This document shows positions 45,919-58,461 of a stretch of 64,000 nt of DNA, in pieces. The stretch spans positions 30,793,446 through 30,857,445 of the forward strand of contig NC_133899.1 of the NCBI RefSeq assembly GCF_964199755.1. Direction: 5' to 3'. The stretch is from Larus michahellis (taxonomy: Eukaryota > Chordata > Aves > Charadriiformes > Laridae). The position numbers and the translations under genes are program-made. Every line of letters starts with the position of its first letter. The stretch's first letter is position 1. A model generated the notes under the pieces. That model saw only the letters and a program-made list of their open reading frames with translations. It was not told the DNA's origin and searched no databases.

Positions 45919-46298
45919 CTGAGGGATTTGGGTCTCGTCAGTCTGGAAAAAAGACGGCTGAGGGGGGACCTTATCAACACTTATAAATACTTAAAGGGTG
46001 GTGTCAGGAGGATGGGGCCAGGCTCTTTTCAGTGGTGCCCGGGGACAGGACAAGAGGTAACGGGCACAAACTTGAGCATAGGAAGTTCCACCTAAACATG
46101 AGGAGGAACTTCTTTACCCTGAGGGTGGCAGAGCACTGGAACAGGCTGCCAGAGATGTGGTGGAGTCTCCGTCCCTGGAGACATTCAAAACCCACCTGGA
46201 CGCGTTCCTGTGCAACCTGCTCTAGGTGACCCTGCTCTGGCAGGGGGTTGGACTAGATGATCTCCAGAGGTCCCTTCCAATTCTATGATTCTATGATC
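45919..46298 (+). mobile_element. CR1 LINE 3' fragment, intergenic
   Basis: 5'-truncated CR1 reading [20 protein letters not shown], with a 3'UTR ending ATTCTATGATTCTATGATC, the canonical CR1 tail. It is closely similar to the nested fragment at 11,353-11,808, so both are of one subfamily. Confidence 0.9.
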
Positions 46299-46756
46299 AG
46301 CAAAAAAAAGAGTGTTTAAATAGTATAACTTACGCCCAGGAAGGCTTCCAGGAGGATAAAAAGCTTTTCTGTTAGGTCAACGCTGAGCCCAGCAGAAAAC
46401 AAGTGTATCCGCTGAAAAGTTCCTTGTGGAAGTTGCTGGTAGACAATGATGGCACGAACAATTATTGCATTTTCTTTCCTGCCCTGGTACACCAAAAGCG
46501 CACTGGAAATGCACAGGCTGCTGAGGGCCAGATCTCCATTCGCTGAAGGTCTCTGCAGCTCCATACGCTTCAAAGGACCAAATCTACAGCAGCCAGGAAT
46601 CTAGTATTTGAATTGAAGATGATGACCCTGCATAAATGATGGGCATTTTCGTATGCGTGCTTCTGTATAAAAATGAAAATCCAAGAGCTGTTTTCACAAA
46701 TGCATGTAAGAAATTGAGTAAACTCATGAAATACATGTGAATCCTGGTCTGTGCTT

Positions 46757-46803
46757 GGGATGGATAGATGGATGGATGGATGGATGGATGGATGGATGGA
46801 TGG
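46757..46803. repeat. (TGGA)n microsatellite
   Basis: Tandem TGGA/GGAT tetranucleotide, about 11 units with one TAGA interruption near the start. Confidence 0.95.
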
Positions 46804-47600
46804 GAGCCAGATCCTGCTGATGGACCCACCTGTTAGGGGCAGCAAAGCTCTAATATTGCCTGTCTTACAGATACAGGGTTTCAACATGAGTAACTCGGAA
46901 CGATTACATGCTCCAAGAGAACAGATTGATTTAAATAATTTGCTTTAATATTATTTTACGTCTGCAGTTGTATTCCCAGAGAAATGGTTCCTGTTAGCTC
47001 TTGCTGGGTGGTATTAAAAAAATTAAATACTTCCATTTGCAACCAGATAAAACCTTTACATTAAATGTGATTTTTTTTTAAACTAATCAGAGGATGTTCT
47101 TTCTTATACAGTTCTTTAAGCAACAATATAGGTTACCATTTTTTAGGAAGCGCGACTTTCACATTTCTTCCTTTTTGCAGAGAATTGTGAAAGGCACAGT
47201 TCTTCTGTGCTAAATAATGGGATTTTCCTGCAGTGGGGTGGAAGTCCATTTAGCTGGAAAGTGGATTTCAGCTAAAATACCCAAACCCAGCATTTTAAAA
47301 TAGGTTTTGTTACATAAAAAATGACAAACATGCTGCATACAAAACGGGGGGGGAGACGTTAAGAAAACATGTTTTGCAATTCAAATTGGTAAGATGAAAG
47401 TATCATCTGTCGCTAGAGCTGACTGGCAGTCACACCGTAAGTTAGACTGATATTATCAGAGATTATCCTTTCAAGCCTCTTTATTCTGGAAGAGGAGACC
47501 CTTCTCCCCCGCCACAGTGGATGCCCCAGCAGGGTCCCTTCTGCAGGTACTGGTGTCCTTTCAGGTGGTGCCTTTCCAGCACCAAATCCTGTATTAGGTT

Positions 47601-48655
47601 TGTGTGGCAAGGTTTTGGTAGCCAGGGGCTACAGGGGTGGCATCTGTGAGAAGCTGCTCGAAGCTTCCCCCAGGTCCAATACAGCCAATGCCTGATGGCT
47701 CCAAGACGGACCCTCTGGCCAAGGCCGAGGCCATCAGCGACAGTGACAATGCCTCTGTGATAACGCATTTAAGAAGGGGAATAACAGCAACCAGGAGAAA
47801 GCAGTGAGAGAAACAACTCTGCAGACACCAAGGTCAGTGAAGAAGGAGGGGGAGGAGGTGCTCCAGGTGCCGGAGCAGAGGTTTCCCTGCAGCCTGTGGT
47901 GAACACCACGGTGAGGCAGGCTGACCCCTGCAGCCCATGGAGGTTCATGGTGGAGCACATATCCACCTGCAGCCCGTGGAGGACCCCACGCCAGAGCAGG
48001 TGGATGCCTGAAGGAGGCTCCAGCAGGACCTGTGGACCCACGGAGAGAAGAGCCCACACTGGAGCAGGTTTGCTGGCAGGACTTGTGACCCCGCGGGGGA
48101 CCCAGGCTGGAGCAGTCTGTTCCTGAAGGACTGCACCCCGTGGAAGGGACCCACACTGCAGCAGTTCATGAATCACTAAAGCCCCTGGGAAGGACTCACA
48201 TTGGAGAAGTTCATGGAGGACTGCCTCCTGTGGGAGGGACCCCATGCTGCAGCATGGGGAGCGTGTGAGGAGTCCTCCCGCTGAGAAGGAAGGAGCAGCA
48301 GAGACAATGTGAGATGAACTGACTGCAATCCCCATTCCCCATGCCCCTGGGACACTCCGGGGGAAGGAGGTAGAGAAATCGGGAGTACAGTTGAGCCTGG
48401 GACAAAGGGAGGAGCACGGGAAAGGTGTTTTAAGATTTGGGTTTTATTTCTCATTACCCTACTCTTGACTTCTAATTGGCAATAAATTAATTTCCCCGAG
48501 TTGACTCTGTTTCACCCATGATGGTAATTGCTGAGTGTCCTTATCTCGACCCACAAGCATCCTGTTTTATTTTCTCTCCCCTGTCCAGCTGAGGAGGGGA
48601 GTGACAGAGCGGCTTCGGTGGGCACCTGGTGTCCAGCCAGGGTCAACCCACCACA
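47601..48655 (+). mobile_element. Solo endogenous-retrovirus LTR (avian ERV), about 1.05 kb
   Basis: Starts near TGTGTGGCAAGG and ends CAACCCACCACA, i.e. TG...CA ends. It holds an AATAAA at 48481-48486 followed by a T-rich R/U5-like end, and a TATA-like ATTTAAG near 47,767. No gag-, pol- or env-like reading is present on either side, so it is a solo LTR left by recombination. The middle (about 47,930-48,260) is built of degenerate 40-50 bp repeats of the TGGAGCAG.../CCCGTGG kind. I recognise the type from bird genomes but cannot assign a family name. No clear target-site duplication (GTTTG against GGCCC), so the ends may be off by a few bases. Confidence 0.75.
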
Positions 48656-48829
48656 GGCCCTTACCAGTGCAGGGGCACACCAAGCACCACTTTGCCATTG
48701 TCCCAGAGAGCAAATTTTAATCTTGAGAGGGATGTCACCTCTGCGATCTACCGGCAGTCGTTCGTGTCACGTTTGCTCTCACTGTTTGCCATTTTAATGA
48801 AGACACGAGGCTGAGGGTGCTGATGCGTC

Positions 48830-49620
48830 AAGGCTCAGTGCCGTGACAGCTCCGTGTGATGAGAGACGGGCGAGATGGCAGCTGGGTGGGAAGTGCATGT
48901 ACTCCGACTCCTACGGTGCTTTGGAGCATCCCCACCGGGGAGGAGGAGGAGCCATGCATCCCCTTTCTCCTGCCAGCAGCCTCAGCCGCTTGCTTTCTGC
49001 CTGCCAGAAGCTCCCCCGGGCTGACGCTGCACCAAGGCGTCGGGCGCCGGCATTGCTGCGCGGGCGGATGCTGCGCCGCGCTTCGTCGCAGCCCAGACAG
49101 CCCGCAACTGAATTTGCATTTGGTTTGCTCGCCGGAGCAAGGCAGGGAAGGCCCAAGCGCTGCGAGCCTCTCGTTCCGAATCTCCCCGAAGTTTTTGTAG
49201 AGCAGCTGCGAGCCTGCGGGCACGCTGCAGCGGGCTGGGGGACGGGCTGGCTCGCCAGCGCGGGGCCGGCAGGCATGTGCAACAGGCACAACAGGAATGC
49301 ACACCTGCACCCTGCTCATTAAAGCGATGAGTAAGTGGCTCACAACCACAACGCTGGGATAAACAGAGGCTGGTAGGAGATGCTCGGCCCTTAATGACAG
49401 GCTTCGGCGCCTGCTCTGCTGGGTCCGGCATTGCTGCGGGATGGCGGAGGCGACCGCTGCTGGAGCGGGTCCCTCCCGGGATGGCTGCGGGGAAAGAGGG
49501 GTGACGCTGAGCATCAGCCTCCACCCCCGGCACGGCGGCGCTTTCGGCTGGAGCTTGGCGGGGCTGCACGCCTGGCGCTGGCGCCGACACCTGGGTGGAT
49601 GGTTGATGCCGTGCTTCTGC
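48830..49620. other. CpG-rich patch without a known gene
   Basis: GC-rich block with dense CpG (for example around 49,030-49,090), between the LTR and ZBTB25. ORFs are open on both strands (longest 294 codons, minus, 48828-49712) but show low-complexity Ala/Pro/Arg composition and no domain. It could be an orphan CpG island, an enhancer, or the first exon of a noncoding RNA. Confidence 0.5.
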
Positions 49621-52600
49621 CTACCATGAGGTTTCTCCCCCTGCATCACCCCCGATGGTTCACGGCTCTGGTTTCCCTCCCCAGTGCCTATAGCTGGGTT
49701 TACATCCTGCAAACGGTGGGTTGCAAAGCCAGTACCTGGAGGGACAGAGGGCTTTACACCTTGTTTTCTTACACCATTTGTCCCAGAAACAGGAAGGTTG
49801 ACATGGACTAAAATTTGCCCGACTGCCAGTGGAAGCCTTTGGCAGCATTGCCCTGGTGCGTCTGCTGTGCTGCCCCAAGCCCTGCAAAGCTTCCCAGGGG
49901 CATCTCAGCTCAGGTGAAAACCAGCCTCATTCAGCAGACAAGGTTTTGAGCTTTGCTGCGCCTTTGTTCTGAGGGTACAGCGTCTGGTTTAGGATAGTTA
50001 CTGGAAACATTTCCTCTCTTAGGCTGCTTTTGAAGTTGTGGCATTACTTCTTCTTAATGAAACATGCAAATTCTGTAAATGCTGTGATTGCATCTCGGGG
50101 AATTCAGTCCTGACACAGCTCTGGTTGTAAATATCTAACTGGCACATAATTTAGGGCAGATCCATCCTCATTACCTTTTTCCTCCCTATTTCTTACTGCT
50201 CAGAAGATATTTTCCTGGCGCTGGACTTCTGGGAAGCCCACTCAGTTGCAGTCCTTTTTGGCAAACCATGGCAAGATGGGGAAGGAAAAGGATGGGGTTT
50301 ATTAAACAGCAAAGCTGAAGGTGATTGCAGTGGTATGACATGAACTGATGTTGGCAGATTGCCGTGGGAGGGTTTTAACAAGCCAAGAAGAAACCTCCTG
50401 CCTTGGCCACTGATAGCCCATGGTCCCACTCAATGATGCTGAATTGCATACACTGAGATCGCTTTTCACCGCACTTCTGAAGGCTTTGCTTACACGGGAT
50501 TTATACCTTCTGCCTCCAAAATAGCAGAAAATTATTGGGTATCAGCATCGCACTCTTTGTAGAAAGCTTGTGCTAGCTTTCTGTCATGGTTTTGTTTTTA
50601 ACTGCAATGCTCACTGCTTCAGGTTTACATCTTGACAGCAAATTTCCCTTTTTAACCTTCTCACTGTGCGCAAATGCCCCAAACCCCTCTGGTGAGGGGC
50701 ACTGCACCCACAGCCAGGCTGTCGGCCCCTGCGCAGCCCTGCGTGCTGCTGCCACCCGATTTTGCAGTGATTTGACAGATGAGATGCAAACGAAGAGCCT
50801 GCCCGAATAGCTGGTGTAGCCAGATGGCTGAAGACACATGTTGTAATGCCAGTCTGTGCCCAAGGTAAAGTGAGCTGAAGGGTTTTTTATCCTGCGTGGA
50901 GACGGGGCGAGCATGGCCCGGCCATCAGCATCACCTCCTGGGCAGCCAGCGGGCAAGTGCTGGCATCGCTCTGCCCCAGCCGCCCAAAAATTCAAGGTGG
51001 AAGAGGTAAAATCCAAACGTTTGCAGGTGAACGTTGCGAGAGGATGGGTTACCTTTTAAGAACGACTTGTGCAAGTAGCAGGCATTGAGATCTCCCTCCT
51101 CTGGCACTGGTAAAGCAGGAGAAGTTTGGCCTAACTTTTTTGTTGCACAAGTGCTACCAAATGGCACCTCCAGCCAGCACTGCAGGTGGTGAAAAGCAAG
51201 TTTCTCGGTAAAATAACTACACCCCATGCTGCAAGGGGGGATAAACACCCTTTCCTCCACATCCTTTACTACACCCTAAGCAGCCCCAAGAAACATGGCC
51301 CCTGTTGGACCCGGCCTGTTCAGCATCAGAGCACTAAAAATATTTCAAAATACTGATCTTGAAATTGTTTAGCGTGCTTTGGTCATTAAGCCACCTAACC
51401 TACAGGTGGCACGCTCAGGCCAGTGCCCGGATACATGTGAAAGTGATGGTAGCCACTGCAGCACTTACTGGCACATCAGAGGTTAACTTGAGCTGGGCAA
51501 GGAGTCTGCTCACGCCACAGGGCTTTGGGGTCTGAGCCCCTGTCTTCCCCTGTTTTCATAAAACATGAGCTGCAGAGCCCACAGACAAGGCACCTCAATG
51601 CCTGTGGTTCGTCAGCTCTGCACCCTTGACTCTGGGACCCCTTTGCGGCGCAGGGCAAAGCTCTGGGCATCCCCTGGAGCTTTTAGACTGCCAGCCTTCA
51701 AGTGTCACCACCCTGGGGCTTTCCTTCCCCAAACCCATGTGCATTTATCAACCAATCGGATATCTGGAAGGAATCACCAGTATCATTATCCTGCACACTG
51801 TGACAAATTCTGTTACGTTTTAACGAAAAAAAAAAACCCACAAGAAATGAATATTCACCGGGCGCAGCTGTGCAAGTCAGGCAGATTTTCGAGCACGCAC
51901 TGGCATAAAGGTTAAGCACTCGGTAATTCAAGTGTCTTCTACACACAGTAATAAAACCTCTTCTGATGTATCCAGGAGCAGCTGCTGCCCTTGCTTAGCG
52001 AACATAACTGTCTTCTAAAATTATTTTCTATTCATAAGACTTAGAAAGAATGATGTTTTCAAGTTAACGTAACTCAGAGCTGATGACTTCTGTCTCTCAG
52101 GCTTTTCCTACTGCTTTAATTATAACAGCGCTTTAACGTTTGCAGTAGAAAACTGCTGAAAATGCATGTCTTGGATTGCAAGTGATGCAAAAACTGCCTT
52201 TCGCAGACGTTTGATGTCACAGATGTTCAGTACCGCAAAGCTTAGCTAAAGTGCACCCTAAAAAGTGGTGTGACAACTAAAAACAGATCACTTACAGTTG
52301 TGACTTTTCAAAGACGTACTGAACACGTACATGAACACAGTGCTGATTTCAGTACTTCAGCTTTACTGCTGTATTTGCAGTCAGTACAATGGAGCCGCTC
52401 CTACAAGACATACACTGATAAACATTTGGATCTCCTACCCGAGCTCGCAGCTTTCATTAAAGCTCCCTTTTAATGGCCAAGTGAGCAAAACAATCCTGGC
52501 CACAAATCTGAAGAGGAGCAGCATGTCCCAGAGATGCCTTCGGGCCCTGCTGCTTGCTTGTCCCCCCTGCTGTCCCCAACACCGAGCTCTGTTACCACTG

Positions 52601-54380
52601 CCCCTTATCTTTGCAGAGACATCAAGAGCTGTTTGACTTTCAATATCAATTAGTTCAGGCAAGTTAGGCGTCTAGTTGAAGTTCCAAGGTGCTCGTGTCT
52701 ACTTACTCAATAGTCTGAAAAGTCACTTTTAGCCGTTTTCTACAGCTATACCCAACCCAGCAGACACTCACTCCTCTCTGTTCTTACATTAAATGTAGGA
52801 ACCCGAATAAAGGAAGCAGCGCCAGGAGAAGCCAGCCCACTCAGTACAGTGTCACACGTAACGAGGGAATGACTATAAAACGCCATTTTAATTTTTTTTT
52901 AACCGTCATGTAGAAATAGAGGTCAGTGTAAGCTGGAGGGCATTTGCCCTAGTTATAAGCGGTCTGTGCGGGATGTGATTTAGCTGATGCCGTTAGCCCT
53001 GGGAGAGACCCAGAAGACTCTCTTCTAGGAAACACTCCAGGAGACTCGCTCCGTGCGTTTGCAGGCCTGGATGTCGGCAGGGTTTTCTTTGTTTGTTTGT
53101 TTGTTTGCTTGTTTTAAAGAAAGGCTTTTTAAGCAGAGTTAAAATCCTTTCACACCAGCGCGGCCTTAATGGGTACACACAGCGAGAGGAGCACTTGGTC
53201 TCGCAGGCGAGCACACACCAAACCACAGCGTGCATTTTGTAACATCATCCGGGCAGGCTCACAGGCTGTTTGTTTTTTCCCTTTGTCTTAAAACACAATT
53301 TGGCAGCCCTCAGTGGCCAATCCATCCCCTGGAGTGTGCAGCTCCCTGCCCAGGAGAAGCAGCAGCCGCCTTTACGAAGACCTCAGATGGTCTTTTAATT
53401 CAGCAGCGATTTAATTGCAGCTCTTGCTCCAGGACAGTTTCAAAGAAGACAGCTCAAGGGTCCTGACTACAAAGAGCTTTGGAGTGGGCATTTTGACAAT
53501 AAACTGTTCTCACCATTGTTCAGGCTCCCCCTTTCCGAAGGCAATGACTCAACTCCACCAGGACTGGCAGGGAGCCTCCAGCTTCTCAAAAACTGGGTAA
53601 TGAGATTACGGGAGCAGCTCGCAAGGCTTTCGCTCTTCACTGCGAAAGAAACTGCGCTGTAAGAACTTCATGTGCCTCTTTGGGGCCTTCTGATTAGGAG
53701 CATCTGCTGAGGGATGGGTTGGAGCCCATCTGGTTGGAAGCCTGGGGTATCTCAGGTGAAAAATACAGAGGGACAAAACACGAATCCAGGAGGAACACAT
53801 ACAATTTTAAACTCCTCTTGGATAAGTTATTACTCTTCAGATATCAAGTAATGATAAATGAAAGGCAAAAAGCTTGCATTTTACCATTTTATGGTGTCTC
53901 CATAAGCAGAGAAGAAATAGCACATTATATGTTTGCTCTTAGCAAATATACAGATTGCAATATTTAAGAATGTGTTTGCTCCAAGCTGTTTATAGAGTCA
54001 GAAATCATTTTCCATGAGAAAATCCATATGTGGCATTTAATCCTGTAAAGACTTATGTGCCTCCTCTCCGACAGGAGAGGACACTTTTACAGCTTTCATT
54101 CCTCCATGCAGAGAAAATACAGTCCAATAATGGGACTTGGTCCAAGAGGGGCATTAAAATTTGTCTCTGCTCATGCAGTAGCGCTTGACAAGGGAGGAGT
54201 GGGAATGAGGAAAAAAGGGTGCACTTTTAGACTCCACTTGAGTCTAAAAAGGAAATTTAGAAGATTGTACTGATGAGGACGCCAGGGCTTGTCAAAGCAA
54301 AGGTTGCCACCCCTACGGCAACGCCACCAGTTCCCTTGAAAAGACCAGCCTTATGGGTCCCGCATGTATTTATGCGGAGA
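49621..54380. other. Intergenic sequence 3' of ZBTB25
   Basis: About 4.8 kb with no recognised gene or repeat family. It has a (TTTG)n run near 53,085-53,110 and scattered short ORFs without features. An extended ZBTB25 3'UTR could reach into it. Confidence 0.5.
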
Positions 54381-54386
54381 TTTATT
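54381..54386 (-). terminator. ZBTB25: Candidate poly(A) signal of ZBTB25 (minus strand)
   Basis: TTTATT on the plus strand is AATAAA on the minus strand, about 500 nt after the ZBTB25 stop codon. It is the first canonical hexamer I found downstream of the gene. Confidence 0.4.
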
Positions 54387-54879
54387 AACTGCAGTTACAC
54401 AACACGAACTTCAGGATTTATCTCCTTGAGACATATATTTTAATTATAACCAAACTGTTTGGGAAACACAATACATATTTCCCTCTACATTTCCCTCCAT
54501 CTAGTTTCAGAACAGCAATTCTACAGGATACAAACAGTCCTAGGCACCGCGCAGCGTATCAGACGATGTTTAAACCTCACACCCAGCAACACAGTCTTAA
54601 CTCTAGTAAAGCAGAGCAGGAGTAAGTTTACATTTACAAAAAATGTAACTGAGTTACACAGAGGCTTCCAAGAAGGACTGAGGTGGGGATTAGCTTGAGT
54701 TTAAAAGTTAGAGAAGTAAAAAGGCAAGTACACAAATCAAAGTACACAGTTCTCCACAGTTATCTCAGAGGCGATGGGAACAGTGGTTGAAGAAAATGAG
54801 CTGCGGCAAGTCGCCGCTCACTAGGTGGTAAATGCCAAAATATCCCGTTTCAGCACCTAAAGGCTACACAGGGGGAGAA

Positions 54880-56017
54880 CTACTCTACCAGGATCGTATC
54901 AACGCTTTCTTGGATGAGATCCGACTCCAGTATACATTCATCTAAGTGCTCTTGGGATAAACTGGAGCTTTTCCCCACGCTCTCGCTGTCACAGTAAGGA
55001 TGAAACCTGGGGGTCGCGGGGCTCTCCAGCCGCTGGCAGCGGCTGTATTTGTGCTGTTTCCCTCTGTGCGTGTACATGTGTTCGAGCAGCTGGCTCTTCC
55101 GGAAAAACGTGCGGCCGCAGACGGTGCAACTGATTTTTCTCTTCCTTGAGAAAGAAAAGTTACAGTTCAACTCCACCGGTTCGTGGTCCTTGGAGATGAG
55201 GGAGAGCTGGCCGATCTGCAGAGGCTCCAGGTCGCTGCAGCTCGGATGCTCCAGCTGATGCTCATCCTCCTTGAGAAGGAAGGCCCCGAGCCGGTGGCCA
55301 TCCCCAGCTTCCCTGTCCTCAGCCAGAGGCTGGACTTCCCCCAGGTCGCTGCTCTCCAGGATAGAGGCCGGCACGCCGAACGGCAGCGAGCCCGAGACGT
55401 GGGTGTGCAAGTGCTGCCGCAGCCCACCCCGGGAGTCAAAACGCTCCCCACAGTAGTGACACAGGTGCACCTTGAGGCTGGCCTTAGCAAAGACGGGGCT
55501 TGCTACCTCCGGAGAAGGAGGGGTGCAGCTCTGGGACACCACGGGCTCCGAGTCGCACCTCTCCTGCTTTATGGAGACTGAGAGCTTCGGACGCTCTTCC
55601 ACCGGCTTGGCGAGAGCAGCGGGCTGAGCAGAAGGGTGAGCGACCTGCTGGTCGAGGGAGCTGTCGTCCAGGCCGATGGCCAGAGAGAGCTGGAGCTGCG
55701 GGTGGTCGCCCTGGGCAGTGGACCTGCTGCCCGCCTTGGGCAGATTCTCCTTCGCTCCCAGGCGTTCCTTCGCCGGTTTGTGGGCGGTCGAGATCTGGAT
55801 GCCGTACAAGTTTGAAGACTGGACGGGCTCTGGGGAGAACACTTGGTTCATCTCGATGGCGATATGGGAGAGGTGGTCTGCGTGGAGAAAGCGGATGCCC
55901 TCCTCCAGTCGGCTCTGGCTGACGCTCTGCTTTGGCCCTTTCCCCGTGTACATGATATGCAACAAGTAACTAAATATGTCAGGCTGGATGTCCGCAGGCT
56001 GAATCTTTATGCATTCG
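54880..56017 (-). CDS. ZBTB25: ZBTB25 coding exon 3, residues 58-436
   Basis: Minus-strand acceptor TTGTTTCAG directly before C-GAA-TGC completes Ser58. The exon contains the end of the BTB domain, the linker and both zinc fingers, and ends with TAG at 54882-54880. Confidence 0.95.
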
Positions 56018-57426
56018 CTGAAACAAGACAGATGATTAAGTACATACAGGGCTCCAAATTACAGTCCCGATTCACTAACCTGCTCGCTCGTTGGCTCCGC
56101 CGTTTGCCGTGAGAGTGCGCAGGCTGCTGCCTGCCTCCCGGGCCGCAAGCAGCAGCGCTCCCCACCAACACCTGCGGAAGGGCACGTGCCCTGTTTGCAC
56201 AGCAAAGTGCCCGAGCGTGTGTTTATCCCTGCGATTATAACGACCGTGCACACAACCGCAGCCAGGGACGGCGAGGGCGGCCGGCCCCCGGTCAGCCCGT
56301 CACTCGCCCGCACAGCCAATTGCTGCTGCACGGTACTGCAGCCATGCCATGCAAGCCACACGTCACCGGTGTGTGCCACTCCAGTAATACGAGGCAAAGA
56401 ATACTTGTGTGCTTAAGTAATAAATTCAGCTGCCGCGACTGTGTAATCTTTATGAGCTTTGCACTTAAGTGTCAGTAAACAACGTCTATCAGAAAGGAAA
56501 TTAACTGATCTTCTCACTTCCAGCCGAAGGGCTACATGGCCAATGGCGAACAATTACCTTGCAAAGGTGCTGGGGGCCACGGCCCTCAAAAAGGAAAGGG
56601 AATGGAGAAGGGTTTAATCGATTACAAGCAGCAAGCTCCAGCTCAGAGGCGAGATTAGACCTTGGCACCGCCATCGTTATACCTGCAGAACCACTCCTGA
56701 CCCAGCCAGGTGAAGCATCTGAACAGCAGCTTGAAATAAATTGATGATCTCAGTCTCGGGCCTTATCTGCAAGAGTCTGAAGCGCAGAACAGCGATAAGG
56801 CTATGGCTTCTCGATTGCTTCAAGCCCATAGGTTCCTACCAGAAGGGACAGTCCCACCCAGCAAGCTTGCCTACAAGCTAACGCAAAGCAATGGACGCGC
56901 TGCTTATGGGCAGGAGGTACCTGCACACCCCTAGATTGCCAATCTGTGAGGTCTCACTGCAGGAGGACCATGGTACTTACATGTTTATTTTCTCTGGTCA
57001 CGCAAATGTCTCATCTCCAAAATGCAGGGCCTGATGTTGGTGTATGCTGACTAAGAGGGTGGTTTTAAAGGACAGCACATTCTGGACTGGGAATGTTTAG
57101 AGAGACGAGGCTTGTGCTGGGTTAGGAAAATAATCTCAGACCATCTAACATCCCCACTTATGCTCTTTTAGACTTTAATACCTTAAGAAAGGGGAAAAAG
57201 GGGAAAGCTGAGCAGAGTAGTTAACAGGCAGGAGGAGAGCTGTCTGTCCTTACCTCGTCTGATGAATAAATATCATCTTAAAATAGTTTGAAAAAGCAGC
57301 GAGCACCGCTCTGTGGGCTTTGAAGTAAACATCTCCAATGGCAACTGTGCAGTCACACAGAAAGCCAAACTCCCGCTGCATGTTCAGCTGCTGGAGGAGG
57401 AGGACGCTGTGGCCGGTCGTATCCAT
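54880..57426 (-). CDS. ZBTB25: Zinc finger and BTB domain-containing protein 25 (ZBTB25)
   Basis: Nuclear BTB/zinc-finger transcription factor. Two coding exons on the minus strand, 57426-57254 and 56017-54880, give 436 residues (human 435). The start ATG (57426-57424) has G at -3 and G at +4. The BTB fold covers about residues 1-110 ([33 protein letters not shown]). A SUMO-type site IKQE has Lys208. C2H2 finger 1 uses Cys244, Cys247, His260, His264; finger 2 uses Cys355, Cys358, His371, His375. The end ESVDTILVE matches the human C terminus. Both fingers and the reading frame are intact. In amniotes it lies head-to-head with ZBTB1, whose probable first exon is at about 62.1 kb here. Confidence 0.97.
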
Positions 57427-57433
57427 GGCGTGC
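57254..57433 (-). CDS. ZBTB25: ZBTB25 exon 2, first coding exon, residues 1-58
   Basis: The minus-strand acceptor GTTCTCTTGCTCTCAG is followed by only seven 5'UTR bases, then ATG at 57426. The exon ends CAGACGAG/GTAAGG. It encodes the start of the BTB domain and is too short to stand out as an ORF. Confidence 0.93.
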
Positions 57434-58199
57434 CTGAGAGCAAGAGAACGAGATGTTCATCTCATGAAGAAATCACGGAGCTCCCGAAGGCTCAAATGTG
57501 TGTTTCTCACCACTGAAACCAGACGGGCGCCCAGCACAGAGCACGGCCTCGCAGAGCCTCTTCCCGCCTCCAGATGGTCCCTGACCCCCGATTTAATAAT
57601 TTCTCTTACAGATACCACCACCAGTGCCCAAACAACCCCACGTTCCCTGAGCTCAAAACCTACTCGTGACTTTTCCACGTCCCGGCTACAAGCAGAGCTG
57701 TTTCTTCTACAAATTTAACAACGCCCCGCGGCGCACCGGCACCGACTTGAATCGCGGCCGGCGCTTTCCCTCTGGCCTCGGATCGTGCTTTCTACCGCCC
57801 CACCGACCGCGCTGGGCCACCGCTCCCCGCGCTGCCCGGAGCCCCTGAAGCCACCGCTCCCCGCGCTCCCGGGGCCCGGAGCCGCCGCCGCGGCGGGGGA
57901 GCGGGGCTGGCGGCGGCCGCTCACAGAGGGGCCCTGTACCGCCCAACAAAGCCCCTATTGTGCCGAGCCGCCCTCACCCCGCGCCGCCCGGCCTCGCCAG
58001 CGGCCCCTTTGCAAACAAATGCTGATATTTCCTATTGTTTCAGATGAAAATTATTTGGGGGGGGTGGGGGGGGAAGGGGGTGAGCAGCGGGGGGAGGTGG
58101 CGAGCGCAGCATCCCCGGGGGAGCCTAACCAGCGCCCGCCCCGCCCGGCCCGGCCCGGCCCGGCCCCCGCGGTTCCCCCACGCCCGCGCAACCGCTTAC

Positions 58200-58400
58200 C
58201 CGCGCGGAAGCGCCGCGCTGAGCCCGGCCCGGCGGATGGGGTGGGTGCTGCCCCCCCCCCAGCCCCGCGCTTCCTGCTGCTGCCGCCGCCGCCGCCGGGG
58301 CGGGATGGGCCGGGCCGAGCCGAGCCGCGCCGCCCCCGCCGCGCCGCTTCGCCTGGAAAAAGTGAGGGCGGCCCCTTGCGCGGCTGCTGCGCGGCCCGGC
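58200..58400 (-). other. ZBTB25: Candidate noncoding ZBTB25 exon 1 (5' end unknown)
   Basis: Inferred from the strong minus-strand donor at 58200/58199 and the coding-exon acceptor with only seven UTR bases, which demands an upstream noncoding exon. The 58,400 limit is arbitrary; the exon may include the (GGGAT)n repeat. Confidence 0.45.
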
Positions 58401-58403
58401 GGT

Positions 58404-58461
58404 GGGATGGGATGGGATGGGATGGGATGGGATGGGATGGGATGGGATGGGATGGGATGGG
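58404..58461. repeat. (GGGAT)n pentanucleotide repeat
   Basis: About 11.6 perfect GGGAT units (ATCCC on the minus strand) inside the ZBTB25 CpG island. A shorter CACCG repeat follows at about 58,491-58,513. Confidence 0.97.

Noticed and set aside
46757-46803. Tetranucleotide array considered as a CRISPR-like or satellite element
   Set aside because: Plain microsatellite with no spacers; vertebrate context.
47734-48335. Minus-strand ORFs of 140-188 codons
   Set aside because: They are antisense readings of the LTR repeat block, without similarity to known proteins.
48828-49712. 294-codon minus ORF as a novel protein gene
   Set aside because: No domain, low-complexity composition and competing open frames on the other strand; kept only as a CpG-patch observation.
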